Shown in pieces: positions 32,761 through 42,599 of a stretch of DNA of 64,000 nt. A program made the translations under genes and the position numbers. Within the stretch, counting starts at the first letter, position 1; every line of letters starts with the position of its first letter. The notes beneath the pieces were generated by a model. That model worked only from the letters and a program-made list of their open reading frames with translations, made no database searches and was not told the DNA's origin. Source of the stretch: Phytophthora sp. 'mugwort' (taxonomy: Eukaryota > Oomycota > Peronosporomycetes > Peronosporales > Peronosporaceae); NCBI GenBank assembly GCA_033558025.1, contig JAUCEF010000006.1, positions 2,542,001-2,606,000 on the forward strand. Reading direction: 5' to 3'.

Positions 32761-33343
32761 CTTCCTCGTTCGCTGCTTAGTCGTCTGCATCCTCCGTCGA
32801 CCCCGCACCACCAGCGCGTACGCCTGGGCCTCACCCATCGACTAGGACGGAGAGAAGGCCCCATGCCCGCACTTGCACTGCTCCCCGCGATTTCGCTGTT
32901 GCCGGCTCGGCGTTCATCCAACACCCGTTGGAGCTCCGCAGGGGAGTGCCCCTCCAGCCTCGCATACAGTTCCCGGCTCTGCCGGCGCGTCGTGCGCTAA
33001 ATTTCCATTCTTCGTGTTCTGGTAGATCTGGTAGTCTGTTTTCTGAAAATGAGTGGCCCCGACGTGTGGCGGCCATTCAAGCACCATACTCCACCGTATT
33101 GAGCAGATATGAGAGGGACCGTGCTGATTTGTGCGCAAAACCCAACGGATATTTCTCTTGCACCTGCCTAGCCTAGCCCTGTACATGTTAGTAGAAAGAT
33201 ACACGCCTTTCTCGTAAATCTGGCATTACATCTTGGAATTTGTATTGAAACGGAAATTTCCTAGCCATCTCTATGCCAACATGTTGTAGCATCAACATGT
33301 GAGATGTTTTGGGCTCTTTGCGCATGTTGTTACAAACAACGTC

Positions 33344-33360
33344 GGGCTTCAAGGGGTTAA
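33344..33360 (-). repeat. piggyBac right end: terminal inverted repeat plus TTAA
   Basis: GGGCTTCAAGGGGTTAA. It is the partner of 28785-28801 and sits about 230 bp before the hAT remnant. Confidence 0.65.
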
Positions 33361-33589
33361 GAAATGAGCACGCTGCGTTCGCGTACTGCATTCGATGCCT
33401 GTGTCAATTCTTTTTAAGACCTCAACCATCGCGTTCTCCCCCACATGGAGAAGTTTCACGGAAATGAGTTTATGATCGCACGCGCGCAAGCACCACACGA
33501 AGACGCAGTCTGGATGACGATTTTGCTGATGCCGCAAACGAGTTACGCGAAATTTTAAGCCAGGGCAGACAGAGGTGAACAAGTTGCTA

Positions 33590-35480
33590 GCGAAATGGAT
33601 TGCAGGCCATTTTCCGGTCCTTCCTTATGATTGAGGTTCAGGGTTTTATCGATTTTTTATCGACTTTGTCCCATGTATCACCCGGGTCTTGGGTCATGTG
33701 AATGTTTCGCTGCCTAAACGTACGCAGCTGCGCGGTTGCATTACCGCACTGGCAAATGAATTGATATAGCACGTCAAAAGCGAAATTAGCAAGTCTGCGA
33801 GTACTTTTCAATAACCGCTGACATCTGGACGGATGGGGATGGTCATACCTACGTTTCATTCACTATTCATTACGTCGACGAGATTTTTATCCTAGGAACT
33901 GGACGCTGGAAGTGAAAGAAATTGCTGGCAAACATACTGGTGATCTTATTGCTACGTTTCTGGAGGATATTATGAGTGATTGAGGGTTTGGTAAGGAGCG
34001 CGGCACTCGAGTGGTGAGAGTTTGGGGATTAAACATGGTCTCATGCGGAAATCTTCTGAGGCTAGATCACGTCTCTTGCTTGGCGCGCGATATTCACCTG
34101 GTGCTGTCAGGTGCAATGTCAAAGAACAAAAGCACATCGGCCATTGAGAAAGCTTCACCATGGCCATGGGCTGTAGCTGATGAGTCGGATGCAATAGAAA
34201 CTGAAAACGAGTAGGGCGAGAAACTATCTGAAGAAGAGCGCGTTGAAATGAGTCGATTGAGAAGAGATGCGATGCAAAAAATAGATGATTGTTTAGATAC
34301 CACACTTTCCAATCGGCAAAAGGGCGATATGGAAATGGTTCGTGAAGCCGCGCAGCGATTTGATCGTTATCTGTCTACTTTCGTCGATCCCCGAAGTCCA
34401 CAGTCGCCTTGACGTTATTCAGGCTAACAATTTGAATGTGCCTTCTCAAAGTTTTGTCAACATGATCGTGGACTGTCCGACTCGGTGGAACAGTTGCTAC
34501 CAGATGCTAAAGCGATGCGTAAGCCTAGAGCCTGCTTTGACAGAGTTCCACCTTCTTTTGCAGCTCGTTTTTCTACGCCGTCAGGAATTTGCTGACGTGT
34601 AGAAGAAGCCCTCGATGCCGAAGCATAAGGATTGGTTAACCATCAAGTGTCTCAGCTCGTTGCTCAAGCCATTTGCTGTAGTGTCAACGCAGCTAATCGG
34701 TCGACTGTACCCTACACTTCCTGTAGTTCTTCCTGCTCTCTGTAGACTCGAGGCGTCGCTGGAAACCCGAGAAATATTTGACAAAATGACTCGCCCTGTC
34801 GAAGAAGAGGAGTACGCCGCAGAAACACGAGTGAAAATGGAGGAATGTCGAAAGGTACTGTTCAAACTGTTCAGCATGAGCGTTGCAAAGCGGATGGAAG
34901 ATGGGCCCAAGTGGGTAGCATTATTAGACCCCGCATCACAGGTCAAATGAGTCACCTGAAGAATGAAAAGAAGTAGGCTGTCGAGAATCTTTTTTCAGCG
35001 GCCGCAAGGCTATCGGAAGAGCGAATACCAACGCGGCTGGTATATACTTTAGCAGATTCGCCTGATGATGACGATTTCATGACGAACTATTTTTTTTGGA
35101 AAGAAGCACCGCAAAACTACGGCGACTCCAGTCACTGATAAGTGCCGTGTAGAGTTGAATAAATATCTAGCCGAGACCGACGCTGCCGACTCTGAAGCAA
35201 GCGACGACGATGCGATCAAGAATCCGTTCCACTGGTGGAGAGGCAATCAGCACAAGTATCGATACCTCAGTCGGCTGACTCGAAAGTAACTGTAGCAACG
35301 AGCATTGTATCTGAGAAAGCGTTTTCAAGCAGTGGAAATATTGTCACAGTGAAGCGGTGCTCGATATTCACTGAAATAGTGCGAGATCCGGTATTCATCG
35401 CAGAGAATTCATGCCACATGAAACAACAGGAGGCATCCGATCGGACGCGACAGCAAAAGTGGCGTGCATCGGATCAAGAA
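33590..35480 (+). pseudogene. hAT-family transposase, decayed
   Basis: Blocks in order, in changing frames with stops, match an hAT (RNase-H-like, BED-type) transposase. They are WIAGHFRSF near 33600, a 'DIWTDG' start of the catalytic fold near 33820, and LEVKEIAGKHTGDLIATFLE near 33910. DCPTRWNSCYQMLKR lies at about 34470, followed by a helical insertion domain at 34615-34950. The C-terminal dimerisation region follows, with NPFHWWRGNQHKYRYLSRL near 35220 and IVSEKAFSSSGNIVTVKR near 35310. At least five stops or frame changes make it non-functional. The zinc-finger N-terminus is not recognisable. Confidence 0.75.
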
Positions 35481-35989
35481 CGTTGCTAACAAATATCACA
35501 GGTAGTGGCATGACTGTTACGCAAAACGATAGCAGTTCGCAAGTCCATAAAATTCATTTTGTTGCAATTGTAGTGAGCTCTTGCAGCATGTCGATGGCAT
35601 GCACGAGGGCGACGATGTGTATGTCTCGCAGCTGAAGGCCGTCGTAGCAATCTCGCGCCGAAGCTACTGGTTCTGACGGACGCGAGGGTCGCAGTCTTGA
35701 TCAAGATGACGATCTTGGTGGTGGCTAACATACCGGTGCTCGGCGTTTCTTGCACCTCTGTACCGCAGTGCAACCCGCCTCTTCCACATAGGTATCGTGG
35801 CAGTGGCGAACATTGCCGGCATGTCAAGACCATGGTACCTCGTCACGTTCAGCGGCACCATACGCGACAACGTGATATGCAGCTTGGGGGCGGCCGGCAT
35901 CAAGCAAGCACAACTTGCGCGTTGCGGCCGATTAAAACACTTCTAGCCCATCCACTAAGCCTAGACGCTGGCTTAGAAGTCAGGGCATA
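35481..35989. other. Unassigned stretch between hAT and RNR2 remnants
   Basis: About 500 bp with conflicting open frames on both strands. I could not match any frame to a family. Confidence 0.35.
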
Positions 35990-36602
35990 TTGTGAACACC
36001 AGCTACTGACCCCCCCCCCCGCCGCTCGCCGGCTTCGGAGTGCTCGATCATGTCCATCCAGTCGAACAGGTTCTTGACGTTGTAGATGCTGAGTAGAAAC
36101 AGCGAGTACAACTGGCGGTGCGCCACGAGTTCGATATACGGGCATATGAGCGTCGAGTCCATGCCGATCAGCTCCATCGGCAGATCGTTCGAGTCCGCAC
36201 GAACGCCTGCTCGAACGCCGCCGAGTCGCGCACAATTTTGTGCACTCAGCTCTCCGGCAGCTTGTTCACCAGCTTGGCGGACAGGAGGCAAACGAATTTC
36301 CTGTGCATGCCCTCGTCACGGCTGATGCGTTCGTTCGAGGTGATCAGCCGAGCATCAGACCACGCTTTTCCAGGCAGAAAATCGAGCAGAACGAGCCCGA
36401 GAAAATATCCCCCTACGGCGGCGAGCGTCAGCAGACGCTCCGAGTAGGACGACACGCGCGGGTCGAACCGATCGAACAGTCCATCCAGGCCTAACGTTGG
36501 TCTTCCTGCGTGGGCTGGGATGCCGCTGTCTTTAGTATCCTCCGCTGCTCCATGCATCACAAATAGTCCTATCCCCAGCTTCCTCAGCTTATCCACCCAC
36601 AC
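35990..36602 (-). pseudogene. Ribonucleotide reductase small subunit (R2) pseudogene fragment
   Basis: The minus strand shows R2 signature blocks in order across frame breaks. They are YSERLLTLAAV then GDIFSGSFCSIFCLEKRGL, then SNERISRDEGMHRKFVCLL (the hallmark ISRDEG helix), then VNKLPE. These are followed by a helix containing VHKIVRDSAAFEQAFV, then ELIGMDSTLICPYIELVAHR and IYNVKNLFDWMDMIE. This covers roughly the C-terminal half of R2; the N-terminal iron-ligand half and the extreme C-terminal tail are missing. Frame changes occur near 36410, 36350 and 36190, with a stop at the position after KLPES. A poly-C run (36010-36020) marks the truncated end. It sits between transposon remnants, so it is a relic copy and not the cell's working gene. 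Confidence 0.75.
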
Positions 36603-36849
36603 CTGCTGCGGCTTGAGCTAATGCACACTGCTCTACCGTCAGCAGAGCGCCGTGCGGTTAATCGTCTCCGAACGACCATCTCGGATTTGAAGTGGGTCAC
36701 ATCTAAACTTAACTGCAGGAGTTAAGATTTATGCAAACGTTCCAAGGTTTAGAGGTTCTGCAAACCGTTGACAGCTTTAACCAAAGCGGCGAAAGCGCGA
36801 TATTAGTCTCACAGTGAATTCGAAACTGGGCATTGTCAAGCAGACACAA

Positions 36850-37235
36850 AGGAACACCGTTAGGGGCACGGCATCGGAATATGGCGTGCAGCCCTCTCAA
36901 ATTTACGAGCGACGCGAAAATCGAAATCGTCTCGAGCAGACGGCGGAAAGAAACCCCAAAACGCAGACAGTGTCCAAAGGACGCCCGTAGTTCATGCTGC
37001 TTTGAAGCAGAGGTGGCTGCCTGGATTAGATCTCGAAGAGATCAAGATATTGCCGTATCTACAAGGCATGTCATCAACAAGGCTATGTCGATGGACCCGT
37101 TGTTTAAGGGTGGGCAATCAAAATACACTTAGGCATTGGATGTACCCATTTCTGCGGCGGAACCGCCTAAACATTCGCCGCCGCGCTCACGTCGGTCAGA
37201 AGCTTAGTGAACACCTACAAGCAATAAGGAAATAA
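36850..37235 (+). pseudogene. pogo/Tc5-like transposase N-terminal fragment
   Basis: The first block (FEAEVAAWIRSRRDQDIAVS then TRHVINKAMSMDPLF) matches the second helix-turn-helix of pogo/CENP-B-type transposases. After a frame change near 37120 it continues WMYPFLRRNRLNIRRRAHVG then QKLSEHLQ, the usual next segment. No DDE catalytic region follows. Confidence 0.55.
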
Positions 37236-38365
37236 TTTCCCCTCAATTCATTGAGATGGCAAATGAGCGCTTCCATCCCTGGGGGGAACATTATCATCAA
37301 CGATCGTGAATATAGCCGAAACTCTGTCCACTTTGAGCAAACAACCACCACAATCATTGTTCCACTAACAGTCGAGTTGTAGCCATTCGTGGCAGCGGAT
37401 CTGACAGCCAAATGATCACATGTATATTAGTGTGCACAAGACGAAACTAAACTACCTCTCTTTGTTATTATTAAAGTGAAGCTTCATGGTCCGATTGAAA
37501 AGAAGTTAGACCAGACCTACTTCCAAGATTATGCGGTTGATGTCAGGAGAGCGGTTGGGTGGTGTGTTACACTACGTCGTCTACTACTCACCTGTCATTA
37601 ATGCTGTTACTGGACGGATTGTAGTGTCAGGTTGACCAGCGATATAAAACACGATCAACACCGTGCTCCTGCATTAGTTGCAGTACTCTTACCTGAAGCT
37701 GCTTTCTAGCATCATCGCTGTCTGCTGGCTGCTTCTTTCCTTGGCGCACACGTCGGCGCAATGACAGCAGGTGGCGCCGCAAAAAACTTCATTTTGAAAC
37801 GACCATGATGCATTGAATTCGCCACCTCCTAATCTCTGTTCAGTAGCATCCAGAGCCTTTCTCCGTAGCATGAAAGCAGAAGCTGACGTGCTTTCCCCAC
37901 GTAATTCGTCTACTCACTGAATAATTTATAGTTTAGCAGCTAGCTTCAGCATGGCTGCCGTACTCAAAGCCCAGTGCACTTTTTCGGAGACCCCTTTGTC
38001 GTTTCACACGTTTTCTCGATGATTGTTAACTTCTTTCCCAACAAATAAATTAATTTGCACCTTGTCTCGCGGAGCGATCCCTCGGCCCCGGGGGAAAACT
38101 TCGAGCGTGAGATGTGCTGGAGTTTCCTTTTACTGTGCTCGCTCCGCTTTCGGCCTGGGTGTTGGCCCACATTTGTTGTTTTCGCGCGTTTGGAATCTTG
38201 ACTGGATAGTAATCGGTTTAGGTGCACATTATTGTGTCGGCTATAATAGGACTGTCGAATACAATAAGTTGTCGACGGTAAAGTGCCACTCGCATCTATT
38301 ACGCTGCTACGATTGGCTGAAACAGCATTGTCCGATACCGTTGCCGGAGCAATGTGCTCCAGTCC

Positions 38366-38420
38366 AATTATGCAAAGACTTTATCCCGCAGGTTGAAGCT
38401 GGATAAGTCTTTGCATAATT
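38366..38420. repeat. Long near-perfect hairpin (20-21 bp arms)
   Basis: Left arm 38366-38386 (AATTATGCAAAGACTTTATC, then C) and right arm 38401-38420 (GGATAAGTCTTTGCATAATT) pair fully apart from one extra T. The loop is 14 bp. Confidence 0.85.
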
Positions 38421-39861
38421 TCAGCAATCACGTCTTATTCTGGGCTCTACTCAAAATATACCTGGGCGATTGATTGTATCGCGTAGCATCGCGCGGCCAA
38501 TCGCCCCGCCAGATAAATAGCATACGCAACATAAGAATGTCCTGAGAAATCCTGTTTCAAGAATGACACCAACATCACCAGCGCCATCAGCGCAGGATCG
38601 CGTTCGAGTGTCCCCATACCTAGAGCGCCGTCGAAGCCCCGTGTCCAGTGCAGTCTACGAGCTTGCGACCTCTAACATCTATCGCCTGGTCGTGCAGCCT
38701 ATTGTGAGGGAAACTGTAGGGGATCACGACACCTCTGGTAATGCGCTTGACCCTTCGTTGCTGGTGGACCTTCGTTTCAGGATATTCTGGAGAAGCTGAG
38801 CAGCGCGAGAGCCACAGCGACATAGCACGAGAGACATAGCCAGACGGAGCGAGGGTACAGCGCGGTAGCGAGAGAATCACAACGGAGATAATCAATACGG
38901 AGGTCTTGCTGCCTCAAATCAATTCGGCCAATGGGAAACGTCTGTCGATTACTCGGGCGATTCCACCAACCAACCCAGCTGTGTACACATAGCCAGAATT
39001 CCGCCCCCCCAGTGCCTTATACTGGGCATTTTCTAAGATTAGGAAGTAGGACCGTTGCCCATTTTGGCAATTCTATATACATGTATGCCTGGTTATAATG
39101 GTCGAGCAGCTATATACGATCAAACACACAACATATTTTCTTCTATGGGAGTATGATACTTAGATTATTACATAAAGAGTGTGACGATTGTCTTTTGCGA
39201 CGCATAGTGACGTGTAATGACGAGCCTCACCCTTCAAACAATTTATAAGAAAGAGTCTGGAAAGCAAGCATTTGACTCTTCAAATTCCTAATAGCGGCGA
39301 AAGCGAGAAACGCAAGAAAGATGACTTTAGCTAACAACGCATTTGCCGGTGTATAGAATTTAATGGTATGAATCGCTCAGTCACCAAAAAATTTAAATTT
39401 TTGTACCAGTATCATCTTGAGGAAGGTATAAACCTGACAGTATGTGACTATGCTAACTTTTAAGCATTAAACCTCAGCTGAGGTTATTTTACGAGTGTTC
39501 ATTGACTGTCACTAGCCGAGCGCCACCGCGTACGCTTGGTTAGGCATCCACCGAGTAGGTGGGTCTGCCTATGCGCAGCTGCAGTCAAGATCGAGCAGGG
39601 GTTCCACCACTTGCGCCTCGCACACCCTGCATGTGAAGTCCTACATTTTTGGAATGAAAGGACGCGGGCTAAAAATATATTTCAATTTCCAATCAATCGT
39701 TCTATTTACATTTCCAGAATGGCCGCATTCGGCAGAAGATTATTTTAGCTAATGAGGGCCACCTTCGCTGCGCTCAGCAGCCAATGCGATTGCAGCCAGA
39801 AATCACATTATGGCGTGACAGACGGACAAAGGTACGTTAGTGTTGAGTTTTAGGACTAGCT

Positions 39862-39885
39862 GAGCGCCGCCCGCTTTGAGGGCGG
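39862..39885. repeat. GC hairpin, copy 1
   Basis: GAGCGCCGCCCG followed by CTTTGAGGGCGG: CCGCCC pairs with GGGCGG. It shares its first 12 bases with the hairpin at 40439. Confidence 0.6.
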
Positions 39886-39912
39886 TGTGTATTAGTCGGG
39901 TCACAACCACTT

Positions 39913-40065
39913 CCGCTCGCTGTTCAATCTCGCTTCACTACTCCCACCGCGTAGCACTCCGTTCCGCTCGCTGTTCCTGCTCGCTTCAATACTCTAACTT
40001 GGTCCCATTCTGTCCCGCTCGCTGTTCCAGGTCGTTTCACTACTCATTTCGCGTCGGGAGGCCGG
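39913..40065 (+). repeat. Tandem repeat, about three 51-bp units
   Basis: Units start at 39913, 39964 and 40015 with CCGCTCGCTGTTC. They are exactly 51 bp apart, so the period keeps a 17-codon open frame. The units have diverged. Confidence 0.75.
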
Positions 40066-40438
40066 CTTCGCTACGCTCTGCAGCAAAGCACGCTAAGTAC
40101 GCATTGGTGCAACCCACACCTAATTGTAGCCAATGAGAGGCCGCCTCGCTGCGCTCGGCATCAACTAAAAATTTATTTTTTATTTTTATTTATTTATTTT
40201 TTTTATTTTTATTTTCATCAATTTTGGACAATGAGAAGGGTTTTTAAACGTGATGCAAGGCTATTTTTGCAATTTCAAGGATAGTTTTCCTTGTCGGAAA
40301 GGTAATGGCATTCTATTTTATGGGTTGGTAGCGGTACTAAACACAAAAACGAAGCAATGCAGAATGGGAGGTGCAACGGCCAGGCAGGAAGTGTAACACA
40401 GACATATGCATTACTATAATTGATGTATAAGCTTAGAC

Positions 40439-40463
40439 GAGCGCCGCCCGCAATGCGGGTGGT
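40439..40463. repeat. GC hairpin, copy 2
   Basis: GAGCGCCGCCCG followed by CAATGCGGGTGG: the stem CCGCCCGC pairs with GCGGGTGG, with one G-T pair. It has the same 12-base head as copy 1 but a different loop. Confidence 0.6.
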
Positions 40464-41630
40464 AGTGAAAGTTTGGATGTTGCCCGTTCCACTCGATCAA
40501 TAGCTCGCTCACCAATTGAGAAAAGCTACCTACGCTACGCTCCGGTAGTAGCGCCTCCGCTCCGCTCGCAGAGGCTCCTGCACCACTCGCCGTGTTAGAA
40601 TACTAAGTGAGCTACCTCGGCCTTCGGCTTCGGTAGGAAGGGCGGGCCCTCCGGTCCCGCTATACACGAAAAGGTTTTTGGCGGCGCCGCCTTCGATTCG
40701 CTCGCCAGCAAAAATGGAGTTTTAGCCAATCGCGTCACTCGGCGGCAAGTTTTGACAAATCGAAAAAAAGATAACCGTAAAGCAACCATAAAGCGACTTT
40801 TTCTCATAAAGCAACCATATCACAAAGTAACTTAGAATCACCTTACCGGTCTTCTTCTTGTGTCCATCTGTGTTCCGCCCCTTGCACACTGGGTATACAT
40901 AGATCCCATACGGATGCATGATGTAAGCGGCAAGGCAAGCCACCCCAGGGGATCACAACTTACCTGAATAATTTGCTTCATCCGCCGACGCGATCTGGTC
41001 CTTTTCCTCAGCGTTTTCGTCGTTGCCCCGAACTAATCCTCGTCACTGTCATGGTCCTTCTCGATACCAAGCGTGACGTACATGTAGTTTGGCCCCCGAT
41101 CGGTGTTTATCCTGTTACGAAATGGACGGTTTTGAGCACCCATACTTAGAGGGAAGAATACGTAATGCGTACTTATAGATGACGGTGCGAACCTAAGAGC
41201 CCTGTAAGTTTGAAAAGTATTTTACCAGTGATATTTATGAATTTAATTAAAGCAACCTTAATTGCTTGTAACAACCTTACATGTCTCATACTTACGGTTG
41301 CTGTAACCACAATTTTGGTGGAAACCTAGTTATATCATTACATTTTTTCCTATCTGGTTCTATATTTTGAACTCCAACAGTACAAATTCACACGTCAATG
41401 AGATCAATGTAGCCCTTTACGGTATTGGTATGTAAGAAGTGTAGTTACATGCCAAAATTTTGAACTGCAACCGTATCATTTCATTTTAAAATAAAATTGG
41501 CCAGCTCAGTGCAACGTTACTGGTGTGATTGGCTGATGGACGAACGAACGGACGGGAAAGTCTGATTGAGGTTGTTATATTACTACAATTGACGTATAAG
41601 ATTCTCGAATTTCCGTATGGGACTGAAGTG

Positions 41631-42480
41631 ATGGCGCGGAAATGGTTCCAGCTGGTGGGTAAGGACGGCAACGCGGTGACCTCGGCTGCATCTGTATTCG
41701 TGGATATAGTAGATGCTGTTGCTTTGTGGGACGCAGTGAAGGTCAAGTGTTCGAACACTCCTGCGACCGTTGATGCGGCCGACCTCACAGTCTTAGCGGA
41801 TAGGGCGGCATACGAAGCAAAGCAGGCGTTGGAAGAAGATTCGCCAATTGGATCGTTTGGTGGCTCAATGAAGGATGCCCCCATCGTGGCAATGCCGACA
41901 CAGCGTCAAGTGGATACCGTTTGGAAGGAGCCAATGCATTGGTGCTAGGCGAAAAGAGGCAGAGAACGGAAACCGTTAATTCTCATTATTTGACTGAATT
42001 GGCCCCAGTTGCACAACAACTTGAGGGTGCCAAGGAACTCAAGGTTGGAACAGTTTTGAATACTCCGACGACAATCTTTAGTACAGCATTCGACAATGGT
42101 CTGTGCATCCGACAGGAGTATTGGGACCTCTATAACATCATCAAGCAACGATTAGCGTCAGATCGATCGCTCCGTAGAATTCTTGTGGTTGGCAGTCCTG
42201 GAATTGGGAAGTCAGTGTTTGGGGTGTTTTTGCTACTACTGTTCATGACGAAGAAAAAATATATCGCCTACCGCTGGGGTGATGCCATGGACACATCTTA
42301 CGCCAGCTCTTCCAACCCGCAGCCAGCGCAGCTGAGGCAAACCCATGTAGCGAAGCAATTCTTCACATGGACAATCAAGGCCAGCTGCTGCTGATTACAC
42401 CTGGACGCAATCAGCAGCAAGCTGCAAGGGCGCCCCCCCCTCTGGTCTGCCGACGCGGCAGACGGGTGTGCTTTCGAGTT
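41631..42480 (+). pseudogene. Crinkler (CRN)-type effector pseudogene
   Basis: Crinklers are modular oomycete proteins delivered into host cells. The ATG at 41631 opens a ubiquitin-like CRN header of about 95 residues; its end carries the recognisable LEEDSPIGSFGGSMKDAPIV block. A one-base frame change near 41912-41925 separates the header from the second part. That part continues with the typical linker and a P-loop NTPase start (LVVGSPGIGKSVFGVFLLLL). Another break near 42390 ends it before the rest of the NTPase domain. The canonical LxLFLAK string is not seen, so the header is a divergent subtype. No signal peptide is obvious. The Helitron remnant begins directly after it. Confidence 0.6.
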
Positions 42481-42599
42481 AGATTAGACAGCTCACTTTG
42501 TAAAATTTACGTCAAGCAACCAACACTACGCAATACAGGTCGGTTTGCCGGAAGTTCCAGCTCCCAAATCGCAAGCACGTCACAAAGTTAACTTGCATA

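Larger units (their letters stand above)
28785..33360 (-). mobile_element. Decayed piggyBac-type DNA transposon
   Basis: Bounded by TTAA at 28785-28788 and 33357-33360, the signature target duplication of piggyBac. Inside each TTAA is a 13-bp imperfect terminal inverted repeat: CCCCTCAAGGCCC at the left, and CCCCTTGAAGCCC when the right end is reverse-complemented. The three mismatches are all transitions. The total of 4.58 kb encloses a minus-strand piggyBac-like transposase broken into pieces. A related 18-20 bp motif (RTTGTnGCATCAnCATG-like) recurs in direct orientation at 29002, 31785 and 33283. Confidence 0.7.
37236..41630. other. Gene-empty, repeat-rich stretch of 4.4 kb
   Basis: I see no conserved coding region. 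A 78-codon frame at 38563-38799 has no domain. The interval holds a strong hairpin (38366-38420), a 51-bp tandem repeat (39913-40065), two related GC hairpins (39862 and 40439), scattered TCGCTGCGCTC-type motifs, and an A/T low-complexity tract at about 40165-40215. Confidence 0.5.

Noticed and set aside
35800..35890. Plus-strand 'FSGTIRDN' string resembling the LFSGTIREN motif of ABC exporters
   Set aside because: No Walker A, signature or TM region accompanies it, and the frame is short. A chance match is likelier.
40165..40215. A/T-rich tract as a possible origin or promoter
   Set aside because: It is simple low-complexity T/A sequence next to decayed repeats, without any supporting element.
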